This document shows, in pieces, positions 34,401 to 41,818 of a stretch of DNA of 41,818 bases. Source of the stretch: Clostridium oryzae. GTDB lineage: Bacteria; Bacillota; Clostridia; Clostridiales; Clostridiaceae. How positions within the stretch are numbered: position 1 is the stretch's first letter; every line of letters starts with the position of its first letter. The position numbers and the translations under genes were made by a program. A model generated the notes under the pieces. It made no database searches, was not told where the DNA came from, and saw nothing but the letters and a program-made list of their open reading frames with translations. Location of the stretch: positions 1 through 41,818 of the forward strand of contig NZ_MZGV01000038.1 in assembly GCF_002029235.1 (NCBI RefSeq), in the 5' to 3' direction.

Positions 34401-34651
34401 GCCAATTGAGGATAACTTTCAACTGTGTATGAATAAATTGTATGTGTTATTAGAAGGATGTAACTATATAATATACGAAGTAATATGAAGACAGCTTTTA
34501 AGAAAATGCTAGTAAATAAATAAACAAGAAAAATAATTTGGGAGAAGTAATATAGAAAATAATACTTTGTAAATGCATAGAGTCGGTATAGGGTAGGAAG
34601 TGGTTGGAGGAGGCATTTTCCAGCCTACGGAAATCACTTCCTACCCTTTTT
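34401..34651 (+). repeat. Dispersed hairpin element, second long copy
   Basis: Matches 13051-13301 over the whole length with almost no gap. By eye the match is about 90% from GATGTAACTATA (34457) to the end and weaker before. It ends with hairpin B4, arms 34591-34605 and 34632-34646, loop GGAGGAGGCATTTTCC, then five T. The T run meets the stop codon of the minus-strand AraC gene. No plus-strand gene lies upstream, so if transcribed in the hairpin's terminator direction it would be a free-standing RNA. Confidence 0.8.
34591..34651 (+). terminator. Conserved-loop hairpin B4
   Basis: 15-bp stem GGGTAGGAAGTGGTT (34591-34605) with AATCACTTCCTACCC (34632-34646), one G-U pair, then TTTTTA. An alternative inner stem GGTTGGA/TCCAGCC (7 bp) with the SD-like GGAGGCATTT in its loop competes with the top of the long stem. 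Same family as the hairpins at 4245, 9586 and 13241. Confidence 0.8.
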
Positions 34652-35465
34652 ATAAGTCGATGTACTGAGAAGGACTAATACCCTCATGTTTCTTAAAGGC
34701 TTTACTAAAATAGAAAATATCATTAAAACCAACCAATTTTGAGGTTTCTGAAACAGTAAATCCATCTCTAAGCAGTGATTTAGCTTTAGTAATTCTTATA
34801 TTTATCAGATATTCAATGGTTGATTTGCCTGTAACTTTTTTGAAAATACTGCCTAAGTATGAAGGACTGATTCTTGAATGCTCAGCAAGCTGCTGAAGAG
34901 TTATATTTTCCATATAGTTTTCTGTCATGTAGTTAATAATTTTATCAACTTTTCTTGAGTTTGAGTAATTGTATTGATTTCCCTCTTTATATCTGAAAAG
35001 GAGTGCCAGTATTTCTGAAAATATTAATCTTTGATTCACGCCGCTTACATCTTTAGTCGATAAGTATGAACGGTTTAATCGTGAAAATAAATCAATAAGT
35101 CTGGAGAAAAGGTATTTATCTCCTATCTTCTGTGAATATGAAAAGGGAAGCGGCGCGTTTACAAATTTCCACTGATTATCCTGATAAATAGGACATGTAT
35201 ATAGAAAATCAACTGCATAACATTTCATGGGACTTTCCGTATAAGTATGAGCCTTTCTAACATCACCAGGCTTATGAAAAAGCAAATCACCACTTGAGGC
35301 TTGAATAGTAGTACTATTGCATGTGAATTCAGCTTTACCGTCATAAAGCAGCATTATATTATAAAAATTAATTTGGTCATCAAGTTTCCATGATAAATTA
35401 GCATTTCTATCAATAATATATAGGATTTTCGGAAATACTTCATAGATATATTTTGGCTGATTCAA
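34650..35465 (-). CDS. AraC-family transcriptional regulator, probable uronate-locus regulator
   Basis: A 271-residue regulator. The N-terminal cupin (about residues 20-110) contains FYNIMLLYDGKAEF and GDLLFHKPGDVRKAH. The C-terminal DNA-binding domain (about 170-270) has two helix-turn-helix units, LAEHSRISPSYLGSIFK and TSKLVGFNDIFYFSKAFK, and ends GISPSQYIDL. The start is taken as TTG at 35465, preceded by GAGATGGTG; no in-frame ATG is nearby. It lies between uxuA and the GH115/uxaC genes and is the best candidate local regulator. The ligand would be a uronate or aldouronate by context only. Confidence 0.88.
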   Translation of the reverse strand: MNQPKYIYEVFPKILYIIDRNANLSWKLDDQINFYNIMLLYDGKAEFTCNSTTIQASSGDLLFHKPGDVRKAHTYTESPMKCYAVDFLYTCPIYQDNQWKFVNAPLPFSYSQKIGDKYLFSRLIDLFSRLNRSYLSTKDVSGVNQRLIFSEILALLFRYKEGNQYNYSNSRKVDKIINYMTENYMENITLQQLAEHSRISPSYLGSIFKKVTGKSTIEYLINIRITKAKSLLRDGFTVSETSKLVGFNDIFYFSKAFKKHEGISPSQYIDL

Positions 35466-35737
35466 TTATATTCACCATCTCTCAGTAAAATTACAATCAT
35501 ATATTACAAATATAATTATATAGTAAATGTTTAATTATTTAAATGTTTGATATTATTTTACAACGAGATGTATGTTTTTAGACGAGAAGTACAGTAAAAA
35601 TTGGAGAGATGGAATAAAGTATATCTATATAATCCAAAAAACCTATATATATTATTACATTCGTATGTCCTAGAATCCTAGCTTTTAAGCGATGACATAT
35701 AAAATGCAGTAATATCCCGGATATTATCTAATTAAAT

Positions 35738-36532
35738 TTAACGAATCTGAAAGACTGATTTTTGAGGTATAAAATAAACTGGGATGTCGGACAGCTGTTT
35801 TTGAAGCCACTGAGCTAAATATTTCATTCCAGGCATTTCACTTTCTCCATGTCCAAGTACAATAAGAGCCTTATTTTTTCCTTGCTGTACAGCATCTTTC
35901 ACATATTCAGGAGTTTCCCATTCTGGACCTTCGCCGTAAATTATCAAATCCAGATTTTTTTCCTGAAAAAGTGGTAATGTTATCTCACTTGATCCCCTGT
36001 ACCCAACTAATATTCCTATTCGTTTGCAGGACATGGATAAATCCCCTATGAAACGTACATATGAAATTCCAAGTTGTTTTTTTATATGAACTATCAAATT
36101 TTCAGCAGTATTTTCGGGTATTTCTAAAATAGATGAAGTTTGCAGATTTTCAACTTCATAATCCACCCAGTTTAACTCTTTTAATAATCCAGCAGTAATT
36201 CCATCTGGAAAACATCTATGAATATAATCGTGATAACGAAAAATAGCAAGGTCATTTTTTTGAATGGTTCTATATTTTTGGATATATACAGAATTCCTCT
36301 GCAATATTTTATGGTTATCTCTATGACTATAAAATATACCTTCGTGTGAGATAATGAGATTAACTCCTAAGTCTTTTGCTTTTTCAATAACTTCTTGGGA
36401 CGCTAGGAAAGCTACAGCAATACCTGTTACATCAGTGTCTACACTTCCCAATAGTAGATTATCAACTGTATTTTCAATTGGTATTTTAGGGGTTGTCAAA
36501 ATATCTAATACATCTTCAATTTTAATATTCAT
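35738..36532 (-). CDS. Nif3-like dinuclear metal-centre protein with altered metal motif
   Basis: A 264-residue member of the NIF3/GTP cyclohydrolase I type 2 family. It opens with IKIEDVLDIL and DNLLLGSVDTDVTGIAVAFL, and the C-terminal VLGHGESEMPGMKYLA carries the conserved His and Glu. In place of the usual HH pair it has His63-Glu64 (ISHEGIFY), and in place of the usual HTNLD it has HDYIH (101-105). An acidic ligand and a His thus appear to have changed places; this rests on remembered family motifs. AAAGGAGCATAAGAAC precedes the ATG. It is divergent from the GH115 gene and sits inside the glucuronate locus. Function is unknown; a hydrolase on a sugar or nucleotide derivative is possible. 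Confidence 0.82.
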   Translation of the reverse strand: MNIKIEDVLDILTTPKIPIENTVDNLLLGSVDTDVTGIAVAFLASQEVIEKAKDLGVNLIISHEGIFYSHRDNHKILQRNSVYIQKYRTIQKNDLAIFRYHDYIHRCFPDGITAGLLKELNWVDYEVENLQTSSILEIPENTAENLIVHIKKQLGISYVRFIGDLSMSCKRIGILVGYRGSSEITLPLFQEKNLDLIIYGEGPEWETPEYVKDAVQQGKNKALIVLGHGESEMPGMKYLAQWLQKQLSDIPVYFIPQKSVFQIR

Positions 36533-36748
36533 GTTCTTATGCTCCTTTCAAACGTGAAAGCGTCGTCTATATAAATAATTGGTTACACCATTTCTGTGAA
36601 TTGCTCTCTATTAAATATTATAGTCGCAGACAGAGTTATTTTATAGGAAAAATCATATGTAAGAATAAATAGTAGTGATATTTTACAAATTCAGTAACAT
36701 AGTTCATGTCTGCTAGAGTTAGTAAATGATATTATAAGCCTGATATAT

Positions 36749-36770
36749 TACAAAAAATAGATTTTTTGTA
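36749..36770 (+). promoter_or_regulatory. Palindrome in the GH115 leader, possible operator
   Basis: Perfect 10-bp arms TACAAAAAAT (36749-36758) and ATTTTTTGTA (36761-36770) with AG between, 36 bp before the likely GH115 start. The outer TACAA...TTGTA is shared with the uxuA operator (CTACAA...TTGTAG), but the spacing differs. The A/T runs make chance more likely. Confidence 0.35.
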
Positions 36771-36806
36771 GATTTGTTATTCGACGGGAGGGATAGAAAT
36801 AAGAAT

Positions 36807-39800
36807 ATGAAATACGTAGATGAAACTTATTCAATAGGTGACTTTAAGCTTGTTTACAATAATAAGGCAGCAGATATATATGTATCCTCTGAAGATTTTA
36901 AAGGTGTTATAAGAGCTGTAAAAACTTTAAGAGAAGATATAAATAAAGTTTCAAGAATACTTCCGAAACTTAGAACAAGCGAGCAGCTTTCAGAGAATAC
37001 GGTGATTATAGGTACTATTGGAAACAGTCCCATAATAGATAGACTTATTGCAGAAGGTAAGCTTGATGCTGCGGACGTTAAAGAAAAATGGGAAGCTTTT
37101 GTAATTCAAACAGTGGACAATCCTATGACAGACGTAGATAAAGCTTTGGTTATCGCAGGAAGCAATAAACGCGGTACTATTTTTGGTGTATACGATTTAT
37201 CTGAACAGATTGGTATATCACCCTGGCACTGGTGGGCAGATATACCAGCCAGACATAGAGACGACCTAATAGTAAGACAAGGCATCTATAAGCAGGGAGA
37301 GCCTTCTGTAAAATATAGGGGGATATTCTTTAATGATGAAGGACCTTCTCTTATGGCATGGGTTAGAGCAAATTACAGAGATTTTACTCATGAATTTTAT
37401 GAACATGTATTTGAACTCATATTGAGACTTAAGGGTAATTATTTATGGCCGGCTATGTGGGATAATGCCTTCAATGAGGATGATGAATTAAATCCGCTAC
37501 TAGCTGATGAATATGGAATTGTAATGGGGACTTCTCACCATGAACCGATGATAAGAGCTCATGGTGAATGGAAAAAGCACAGAAAAGGTCCTTGGGATTA
37601 CTCGGTGAATGAAGAGTATTTATATAGATTTTGGGAACATGGAATAGAAAGAAATAAGAACTTTGAAAGCATAGTGACCTTGGGTATGCGCGGAGACGGC
37701 GATGAGGAAATGGGAGGACAACTAACCTTTAAGAAAAAAATTGAGCTGCTGCAGAAAATCGTTCAAGATCAGAGGAAAATAATCAGAGAGAAAATGAATT
37801 CTGATGTGACGAAGGTGCCTCAGCTTTGGGCATTATATAAAGAGGTTCAGGATTATTATGAAAATGGAATGAGGGTTCCTGAAGATATAACCTTGCTGTG
37901 GTCTGATGATAATCATGGTAATCTTAGACGAGTACCTACTGAAGAGGAAAGAGGAAGATCCGGAGGAGCTGGTATATACTATCATCTGGATTATGTTGGA
38001 GGACCAAGATCCTATAAATGGATTAATACTGTGCCGCTTCAGAAGATATGGGAACAGATGCATAAGGCTTATGAATATGGAGCAGATAGGATATGGATTC
38101 TGAATGTGGGGGATTTAAAACCCATGGAATTTCAGACTGAGTATTTTTTTCGCATGGCGTGGAATATGGACGAATTTAATAAAGATAACACTTGGAAATA
38201 CAGTGTAAGATGGGCCGAGAGGGAATTTGGTAAGGAATATGCTGAAGATATTTCCTACATAATCAACAGGTATTCAAAGCTTAATGGCAGACTTAAACCT
38301 GAATTACTAAATGCAGTTGAGCTCTATAGTCAGACAAATTACAAAGAGGCTGATTCAGTAATTGCAGACTTCAATGAAATAACAGTCAAGGCTGAAAATA
38401 TATATGAAAAGCTGCCAGATAATTTAAAGGACGCATTTTTTCAGGTGGCGTTTTATCCTGCAAAAGCTTCTGCACAGGTTACGGAATTATATTTGACAGC
38501 TGAGAAGAATAAACTTTATGCGGCGCAGGGAAGAGCTTCAACAAATGAATTAGCAGACATGGCAGAGAAAATATTCGAGGCAGATGCTGAACTGACTTTT
38601 GATTATAATAAGAGAATGGCATTTGGAAGATGGAATCATATGATGGATCAGACACATATTGGGTATACCTATTGGAATTATCCGCCAGAAAACATAATGC
38701 CGGAGGTTACGAGGTTAAAACTCGAAAGTGGTGCTGAAATGGGAGTGGCTATTGAAGGTTCTGCAGAGGCTTGGCCTATTTCAAGCAAGAGATGCATACT
38801 TCCGAAATTTGATGGATTTAACAGAGAAAGCAGATATATAGATATATTTAACAGGAAAAAAGATATTTTTGCCTTCTCTATTGATGCTGATGAAAAATGG
38901 ATAAAACTAAGCAGCACTAAAGGAACTATAGAATTAGAAAAAAGAATATGGATTGATATTGATTGGGACAATGCACCAAAAGGAGAAGATGTTCAAGGAA
39001 GCATAAGGGTTTCAAGCTCCAGTGGACAAACTGTTGCAATCAATTTAAGCTTGTTCAACCCTGTTGAAATTGATAGAACTACACTAGAAGGATTTATAGA
39101 GTCCAATGGATATATATCCATAGAGGCGGAACATTATACAAAAAAAGTGGACACCAATAATGCTGGATGGGAGAAGATACCAGACTATGGAAGAACTCTA
39201 TCGTCCATGACTGTTTTTCCAGTTAAAGTTCCAAGCACGACTCCGCCAGAAAATTCTCCCTGCCTTGAATATAAGGTGTATATTGTAAATCCTGGAGAGC
39301 TAGAGGTGACAACACTTATTGCACCGACTATTGATTTCATTCCCGGGCAGGGGTTAAGGCTTGGAATATCATTTGATGATCAGCCGATAAAGATCGCTGA
39401 CTTCAGTAATTGTGACTGGGATGAAAGTGTTATATATAACATAAGAAAAGCTAAGACGGCTCATAATGTGGAAGGCTATGGGTATCATACGTTAAAAATT
39501 TGGATGGTAGATCCTATAGTTGTTTTGCAAAAAATACTTATCAATATGGGTGGACTTAAGCCAAGCTATTTGGGGGCTCCGGAAAGCTATTATGGAGGGA
39601 AAAAAGAAACAGGTAAAAAGTATGGAAAGCCAGAAGAGCTTAAATTAATGGCAAAGGAAAAGGCTTTAATGATAGTAAGACCAACCTTAAGGCTCAACGA
39701 TGTTTTACCTGAAAAGCCGCTGACAGCTCAGATAGAGGTATCTAATAGAGATATATTTTCGCATAAATTTGCATTGACTATTTCGTTATTTGACGAGAGA

Positions 39801-39986
39801 GGTAATATTATAGATTCTGTAAGCAATATGGGAATCATAGCTAGAAAGGATAGACAAATGTATAATTATTGTTTTAAAGAGGTGGAAAATAGCAAGAGAT
39901 ATAAGCTTAAGACTTCTATTATTTACGAAAAAAATTTAAGTGAATATGAATTCGAATTGGAGCAGCCCGATCAGAGTATTGTGTAA
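36807..39986 (+). CDS. GH115 family alpha-glucuronidase
   Basis: A very large protein (1059 residues from the ATG at 36807) of family GH115, which removes (4-O-methyl-)glucuronic acid from xylan or aldouronic acids. Family landmarks are GSNKRGTIFGVYDLSEQIGI and PWHWWADIPARH near 140-165, YRGIFFNDEGPSLMAW, GNYLWPAMWDNAFNEDD, MGTSHHEPMIRAHGEW, TLGMRGDGDEEM and DRIWILNVGDLKPMEFQTEY. There is no signal peptide, so action on imported oligosaccharides in the cytoplasm is likely. The ATG has GGGAGGG 14 bases upstream, a long spacing; an in-frame TTG at 36774 precedes that site. uxaC follows after 52 bp, so released glucuronate goes straight into the pathway. Confidence 0.93.
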   Translation: MKYVDETYSIGDFKLVYNNKAADIYVSSEDFKGVIRAVKTLREDINKVSRILPKLRTSEQLSENTVIIGTIGNSPIIDRLIAEGKLDAADVKEKWEAFVIQTVDNPMTDVDKALVIAGSNKRGTIFGVYDLSEQIGISPWHWWADIPARHRDDLIVRQGIYKQGEPSVKYRGIFFNDEGPSLMAWVRANYRDFTHEFYEHVFELILRLKGNYLWPAMWDNAFNEDDELNPLLADEYGIVMGTSHHEPMIRAHGEWKKHRKGPWDYSVNEEYLYRFWEHGIERNKNFESIVTLGMRGDGDEEMGGQLTFKKKIELLQKIVQDQRKIIREKMNSDVTKVPQLWALYKEVQDYYENGMRVPEDITLLWSDDNHGNLRRVPTEEERGRSGGAGIYYHLDYVGGPRSYKWINTVPLQKIWEQMHKAYEYGADRIWILNVGDLKPMEFQTEYFFRMAWNMDEFNKDNTWKYSVRWAEREFGKEYAEDISYIINRYSKLNGRLKPELLNAVELYSQTNYKEADSVIADFNEITVKAENIYEKLPDNLKDAFFQVAFYPAKASAQVTELYLTAEKNKLYAAQGRASTNELADMAEKIFEADAELTFDYNKRMAFGRWNHMMDQTHIGYTYWNYPPENIMPEVTRLKLESGAEMGVAIEGSAEAWPISSKRCILPKFDGFNRESRYIDIFNRKKDIFAFSIDADEKWIKLSSTKGTIELEKRIWIDIDWDNAPKGEDVQGSIRVSSSSGQTVAINLSLFNPVEIDRTTLEGFIESNGYISIEAEHYTKKVDTNNAGWEKIPDYGRTLSSMTVFPVKVPSTTPPENSPCLEYKVYIVNPGELEVTTLIAPTIDFIPGQGLRLGISFDDQPIKIADFSNCDWDESVIYNIRKAKTAHNVEGYGYHTLKIWMVDPIVVLQKILINMGGLKPSYLGAPESYYGGKKETGKKYGKPEELKLMAKEKALMIVRPTLRLNDVLPEKPLTAQIEVSNRDIFSHKFALTISLFDERGNIIDSVSNMGIIARKDRQMYNYCFKEVENSKRYKLKTSIIYEKNLSEYEFELEQPDQSIV

Positions 39987-40038
39987 TATCATATTCTGAT
40001 TAATAATAAAATTGTTTGTATGCAGGAGGAAACATGAA

Positions 40039-41439
40039 ATGAAAAAGTTTATGGATGAGAGCTTTTTATTATATAGTAAGGCAGCTGAAGAATTGTATGA
40101 AAAACATGCAAAGGACATGCCGATAATTGATTACCACTGCCATTTAAGTCCACAGGAGATCTGTGAAAACAAGCAGTTCAAGAATATAACAGAAGCTTGG
40201 TTGTATGGAGATCATTATAAGTGGAGAGTGATGAGAGCTTACGGAATAGAAGAAAAATATATAACAGGAGATGCTAGTGATTACGATAAGTTTGTTGCTT
40301 GGGCTAAAGTTATTCCAATGACCTTAGGAAATCCTTTGTATCATTGGACACATTTGGAGCTAAAAAGATTCTTTGGAATAGAGCAAACTTTAAATGAAAA
40401 AACAGCACCTGTTATATGGAAAAAGGTTAATGAGCTGTTAGCTAAGGAAGAGTATAGAGCAAAGGGATTAATTAAGAAATCCAACGTAGAAGTAATTTGT
40501 ACAACTGATGATCCTGTGGATTCTCTAGAGTATCATATTAAGACTAAGGAGGATAGAACCTTTACTACTAAGGTTTTACCTACCTTTAGACCTGATAAGG
40601 CGTTAGGAATAAGTAAGAGTGATTTTAAAGAATGGATTGATAAACTTGGGGAGGTATGTGATAAAAGTATTGATGAGTATGATTCTATGCTAAAGGCACT
40701 TGAGGATAGAGCACAGTTTTTTAATTTTGTGGGCTGCAAAATATCTGATCACGGTTTAGATTATTTCCCGTATTTAGAAGCTTCTAAAGAGGAAGTTTCA
40801 ACTATCTTCCAAAAAGCTGTAAAAGGTGAGAAAATCACACTAGAAGAAGAAGAAAAGTATAAAACCTACACCTTAAGGTATCTTGGAGAAATATACGCAA
40901 AGCTTGGATGGGCAATGCAGCTTCATATAAATGTTATACGAAATGCTAATACGCGAATGTACAATAAACTTGGGCCTGACACTGGTTATGATGCTATAAA
41001 TGATAATAAGCTTGCACAAAAACTTTTCAAGTTTTTAGATAGCCTAGAAGTCAATAATTTATTGCCAAAGACGATACTTTACACTTTAAATCCAGCTGAT
41101 AACTATATTTTGGGAACAATTATGGGATCTTTTCAAGGTGAAGGTGTAAAAGGAAAAGTGCAGCTAGGAGCAGCGTGGTGGTTTCTAGACAATAAAGTGG
41201 GAATGATAGAACAAATGAAAACACTGGCTAATGTCGGTTTATTAAGCTGTTTTGTAGGAATGCTTACTGATTCTAGAAGTTTTCTTTCATATACTAGGCA
41301 TGAATACTTTAGAAGGATATTATGTGATTTTATTGGTGAAAGCGTTGATAATGGTGAATTCCCAGATGACATGAAATTGCTTGGAAAGATTGTTAGGGAT
41401 ATTTGCTACTATAATGCCAAAAATTATTTTAACGTATAG
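40039..41439 (+). CDS. uxaC: Glucuronate isomerase
   Basis: A 466-residue enzyme (E. coli UxaC has about 470) that converts D-glucuronate to D-fructuronate, and usually D-galacturonate to tagaturonate. The N-terminal amidohydrolase-like metal motif is MPIIDYHCHLSPQEI. Other landmarks are VEVICTTDDPVDSLEYH, FVGCKISDHGLDYF, MQLHINVIRNANTRMY, LGAAWWFLDNKVGMIEQM and FVGMLTDSRSFLSYTRHEYF. The ATG at 40039 follows AGGAGGAAAC; the ATG five bases upstream runs into a stop at once. It shares an operon with GH115 and supplies substrate for UxuB and UxuA encoded on the other strand. Confidence 0.96.
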   Translation: MKKFMDESFLLYSKAAEELYEKHAKDMPIIDYHCHLSPQEICENKQFKNITEAWLYGDHYKWRVMRAYGIEEKYITGDASDYDKFVAWAKVIPMTLGNPLYHWTHLELKRFFGIEQTLNEKTAPVIWKKVNELLAKEEYRAKGLIKKSNVEVICTTDDPVDSLEYHIKTKEDRTFTTKVLPTFRPDKALGISKSDFKEWIDKLGEVCDKSIDEYDSMLKALEDRAQFFNFVGCKISDHGLDYFPYLEASKEEVSTIFQKAVKGEKITLEEEEKYKTYTLRYLGEIYAKLGWAMQLHINVIRNANTRMYNKLGPDTGYDAINDNKLAQKLFKFLDSLEVNNLLPKTILYTLNPADNYILGTIMGSFQGEGVKGKVQLGAAWWFLDNKVGMIEQMKTLANVGLLSCFVGMLTDSRSFLSYTRHEYFRRILCDFIGESVDNGEFPDDMKLLGKIVRDICYYNAKNYFNV

Positions 41440-41562
41440 AATGATAAAGAGATAAGTATTATATTTAAAACTCTGCAAAAGAAAGATAGTGGAGTAAGCG
41501 ACATGGAATAATTTCTTAGTGAACTAGATTAGTCGCTAGATGCCAATATCTTTTTTATTCTT
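41440..41562. other. Intergenic sequence after uxaC
   Basis: AT-rich. The only structure noted is a weak AGCGAC...GTCGCT pairing (41497 to about 41536) that could belong to a uxaC terminator, though no T run follows it directly. Nothing else is supported. Confidence 0.3.
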
Positions 41563-41669
41563 TAGGAAATGTTCATGAAAGCGTGCTTTCACCAAGTAGA
41601 ATGAAAAAGTAATCTTCTTTTTCGTAGGAAATGCCCATGAAAACTTGCTTTCACCAAGTATAATGAAAA
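41563..41669 (+). repeat. Two tandem 45-bp repeats with 62-bp period
   Basis: Units 41563-41607 and 41625-41669 differ at only 5 of 45 positions. Each starts TAGGAAATG, has an inverted repeat around TGAAAGC-GT-GCTTTCA (perfect in the first unit, weaker in the second), and ends CACCAAGTA(G/T)AATGAAAA. They are separated by 17 bp. Hairpin-bearing direct repeats beside a possible mobile-element RNA could be part of an element end, or an RNA in their own right. Confidence 0.7.
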
Positions 41670-41714
41670 TTGGATGCGTTTGTTAATAAAGACGAAATCC
41701 TGTCAATAATAAAG

Positions 41715-41818
41715 AAAGGTGAGGAAGTAAGCCCGTGTAAATTCTGGTAGCAAGAACTCCTTGTAGGAAACTGGCTTCGGTAATTAAAAGTACAAAGTAT
41801 TGTGCGGAGAGCACGTGT
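41715..41818 (+). ncRNA. Possible structured RNA (HEARO/IscB omega-RNA-like), cut by window end
   Basis: Compact, higher-GC stretch unlike its surroundings. Pairings I can draw are AAGCC (41729-41733) with GGCTT (41773-41777), TTCT-GGTAGCA-AGAA (41742-41756), TCC-TTGTA-GGA (about 41759-41768) and GTGC-GGAGA-GCAC (41802-41814). The sequence GTAAGCCCGTG, then GGTAGCAAGAAC, then GGCTTCGGTAA resembles what I remember of the HEARO RNA found just upstream of IscB nuclease genes. That is recollection, not a search. No coding sequence remains in the window to confirm it, and another structured RNA or intron end is possible. Confidence 0.35.

Larger units (their letters stand above)
34192..34649. other. 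Intergenic region between uxuA and the AraC regulator
   Basis: This 458-bp gap holds, from left to right, the uxuA operator and promoter (34211-34292), a minus-strand terminator (34332-34378) and a copy of the dispersed hairpin element (34401-34651). No coding sequence is seen. Confidence 0.7.

Noticed and set aside
35709..35727. Palindrome TAATATC-CCG-GATATTA downstream of the Nif3-like gene
   Set aside because: Short A/T-rich stem with no clear T run; could be a terminator but the evidence is too thin.
36555..36568. Possible cre site TGAAAGCGTCGTCT near the Nif3-like gene start
   Set aside because: Two mismatches to the consensus, and it lies beside the ribosome binding site of a gene not obviously under catabolite control.
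41563..41669. CRISPR array
   Set aside because: Only two units, with 45-bp repeats and a 17-bp separation, and no cas gene. This does not fit CRISPR geometry.

Overview
The window looks like chromosomal DNA of a low-GC, endospore-forming Firmicute, most likely Clostridium sensu stricto. The evidence is strongly AT-rich DNA, AGGAGG-type ribosome binding sites before nearly every gene, an alpha/beta-type small acid-soluble spore protein, a phosphoketolase, and a set of genes for plant polysaccharide sugars. I see no rRNA, tRNA, CRISPR array, prophage module or intact transposase gene. The species cannot be named from this window.

Layout. 0.25-2.6 kb: an AraC regulator divergent from a GH4 alpha-galactosidase. 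2.7-6.6 kb: a DUF421/DUF4363 membrane pair, a decayed second DUF421 gene, a spore protein, an orphan protein and a short DEAD-box helicase, mostly on the minus strand. 7.0-12.9 kb: a YesM/YesN-type two-component system followed by a sugar ABC transporter (binding protein plus two permeases, no ATPase). A pair of 21-bp-spaced direct repeats abuts the transporter promoter. 13.4-18.1 kb: an OmpR-type two-component system followed by an ABC-2 exporter. 18.2-24.6 kb: phosphoketolase (minus), an S1-domain protein, NhaA, a 2H phosphoesterase and an ArsC/Spx-like protein. 24.8-27.8 kb: a polar amino-acid ABC importer (minus). 28.0-31.4 kb: an erythromycin-esterase-family protein with a decayed partial duplicate beside it, an AI-2E-family membrane protein and a DUF6143-like protein. 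31.5-41.4 kb: a D-glucuronate locus with uxuB and uxuA (minus), an AraC regulator, a divergent Nif3-like protein, a GH115 alpha-glucuronidase and uxaC (plus).

How the genes work together. GH115 can release glucuronic acid from xylan-derived aldouronic acids. UxaC, UxuB and UxuA then take D-glucuronate through fructuronate and mannonate to 2-keto-3-deoxygluconate. KDG kinase and aldolase are not in the window. Phosphoketolase would split pentose or hexose phosphates to acetyl-phosphate. The GH4 enzyme and the YesMN-controlled ABC importer add oligosaccharide uptake and hydrolysis.

The least explained content is non-coding. A dispersed element of about 250 bp, with two long copies and one deleted copy, ends in a terminator-like hairpin whose stem shows compensatory changes. 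Its SD-like loop core GGAGGCATT recurs in at least five hairpins, one of them otherwise unrelated. At the right edge (about 41.56-41.82 kb) there is a tandem repeat followed by a structured stretch that resembles, from memory only, the HEARO/IscB-type omega RNA. The window ends before any coding partner could be seen.
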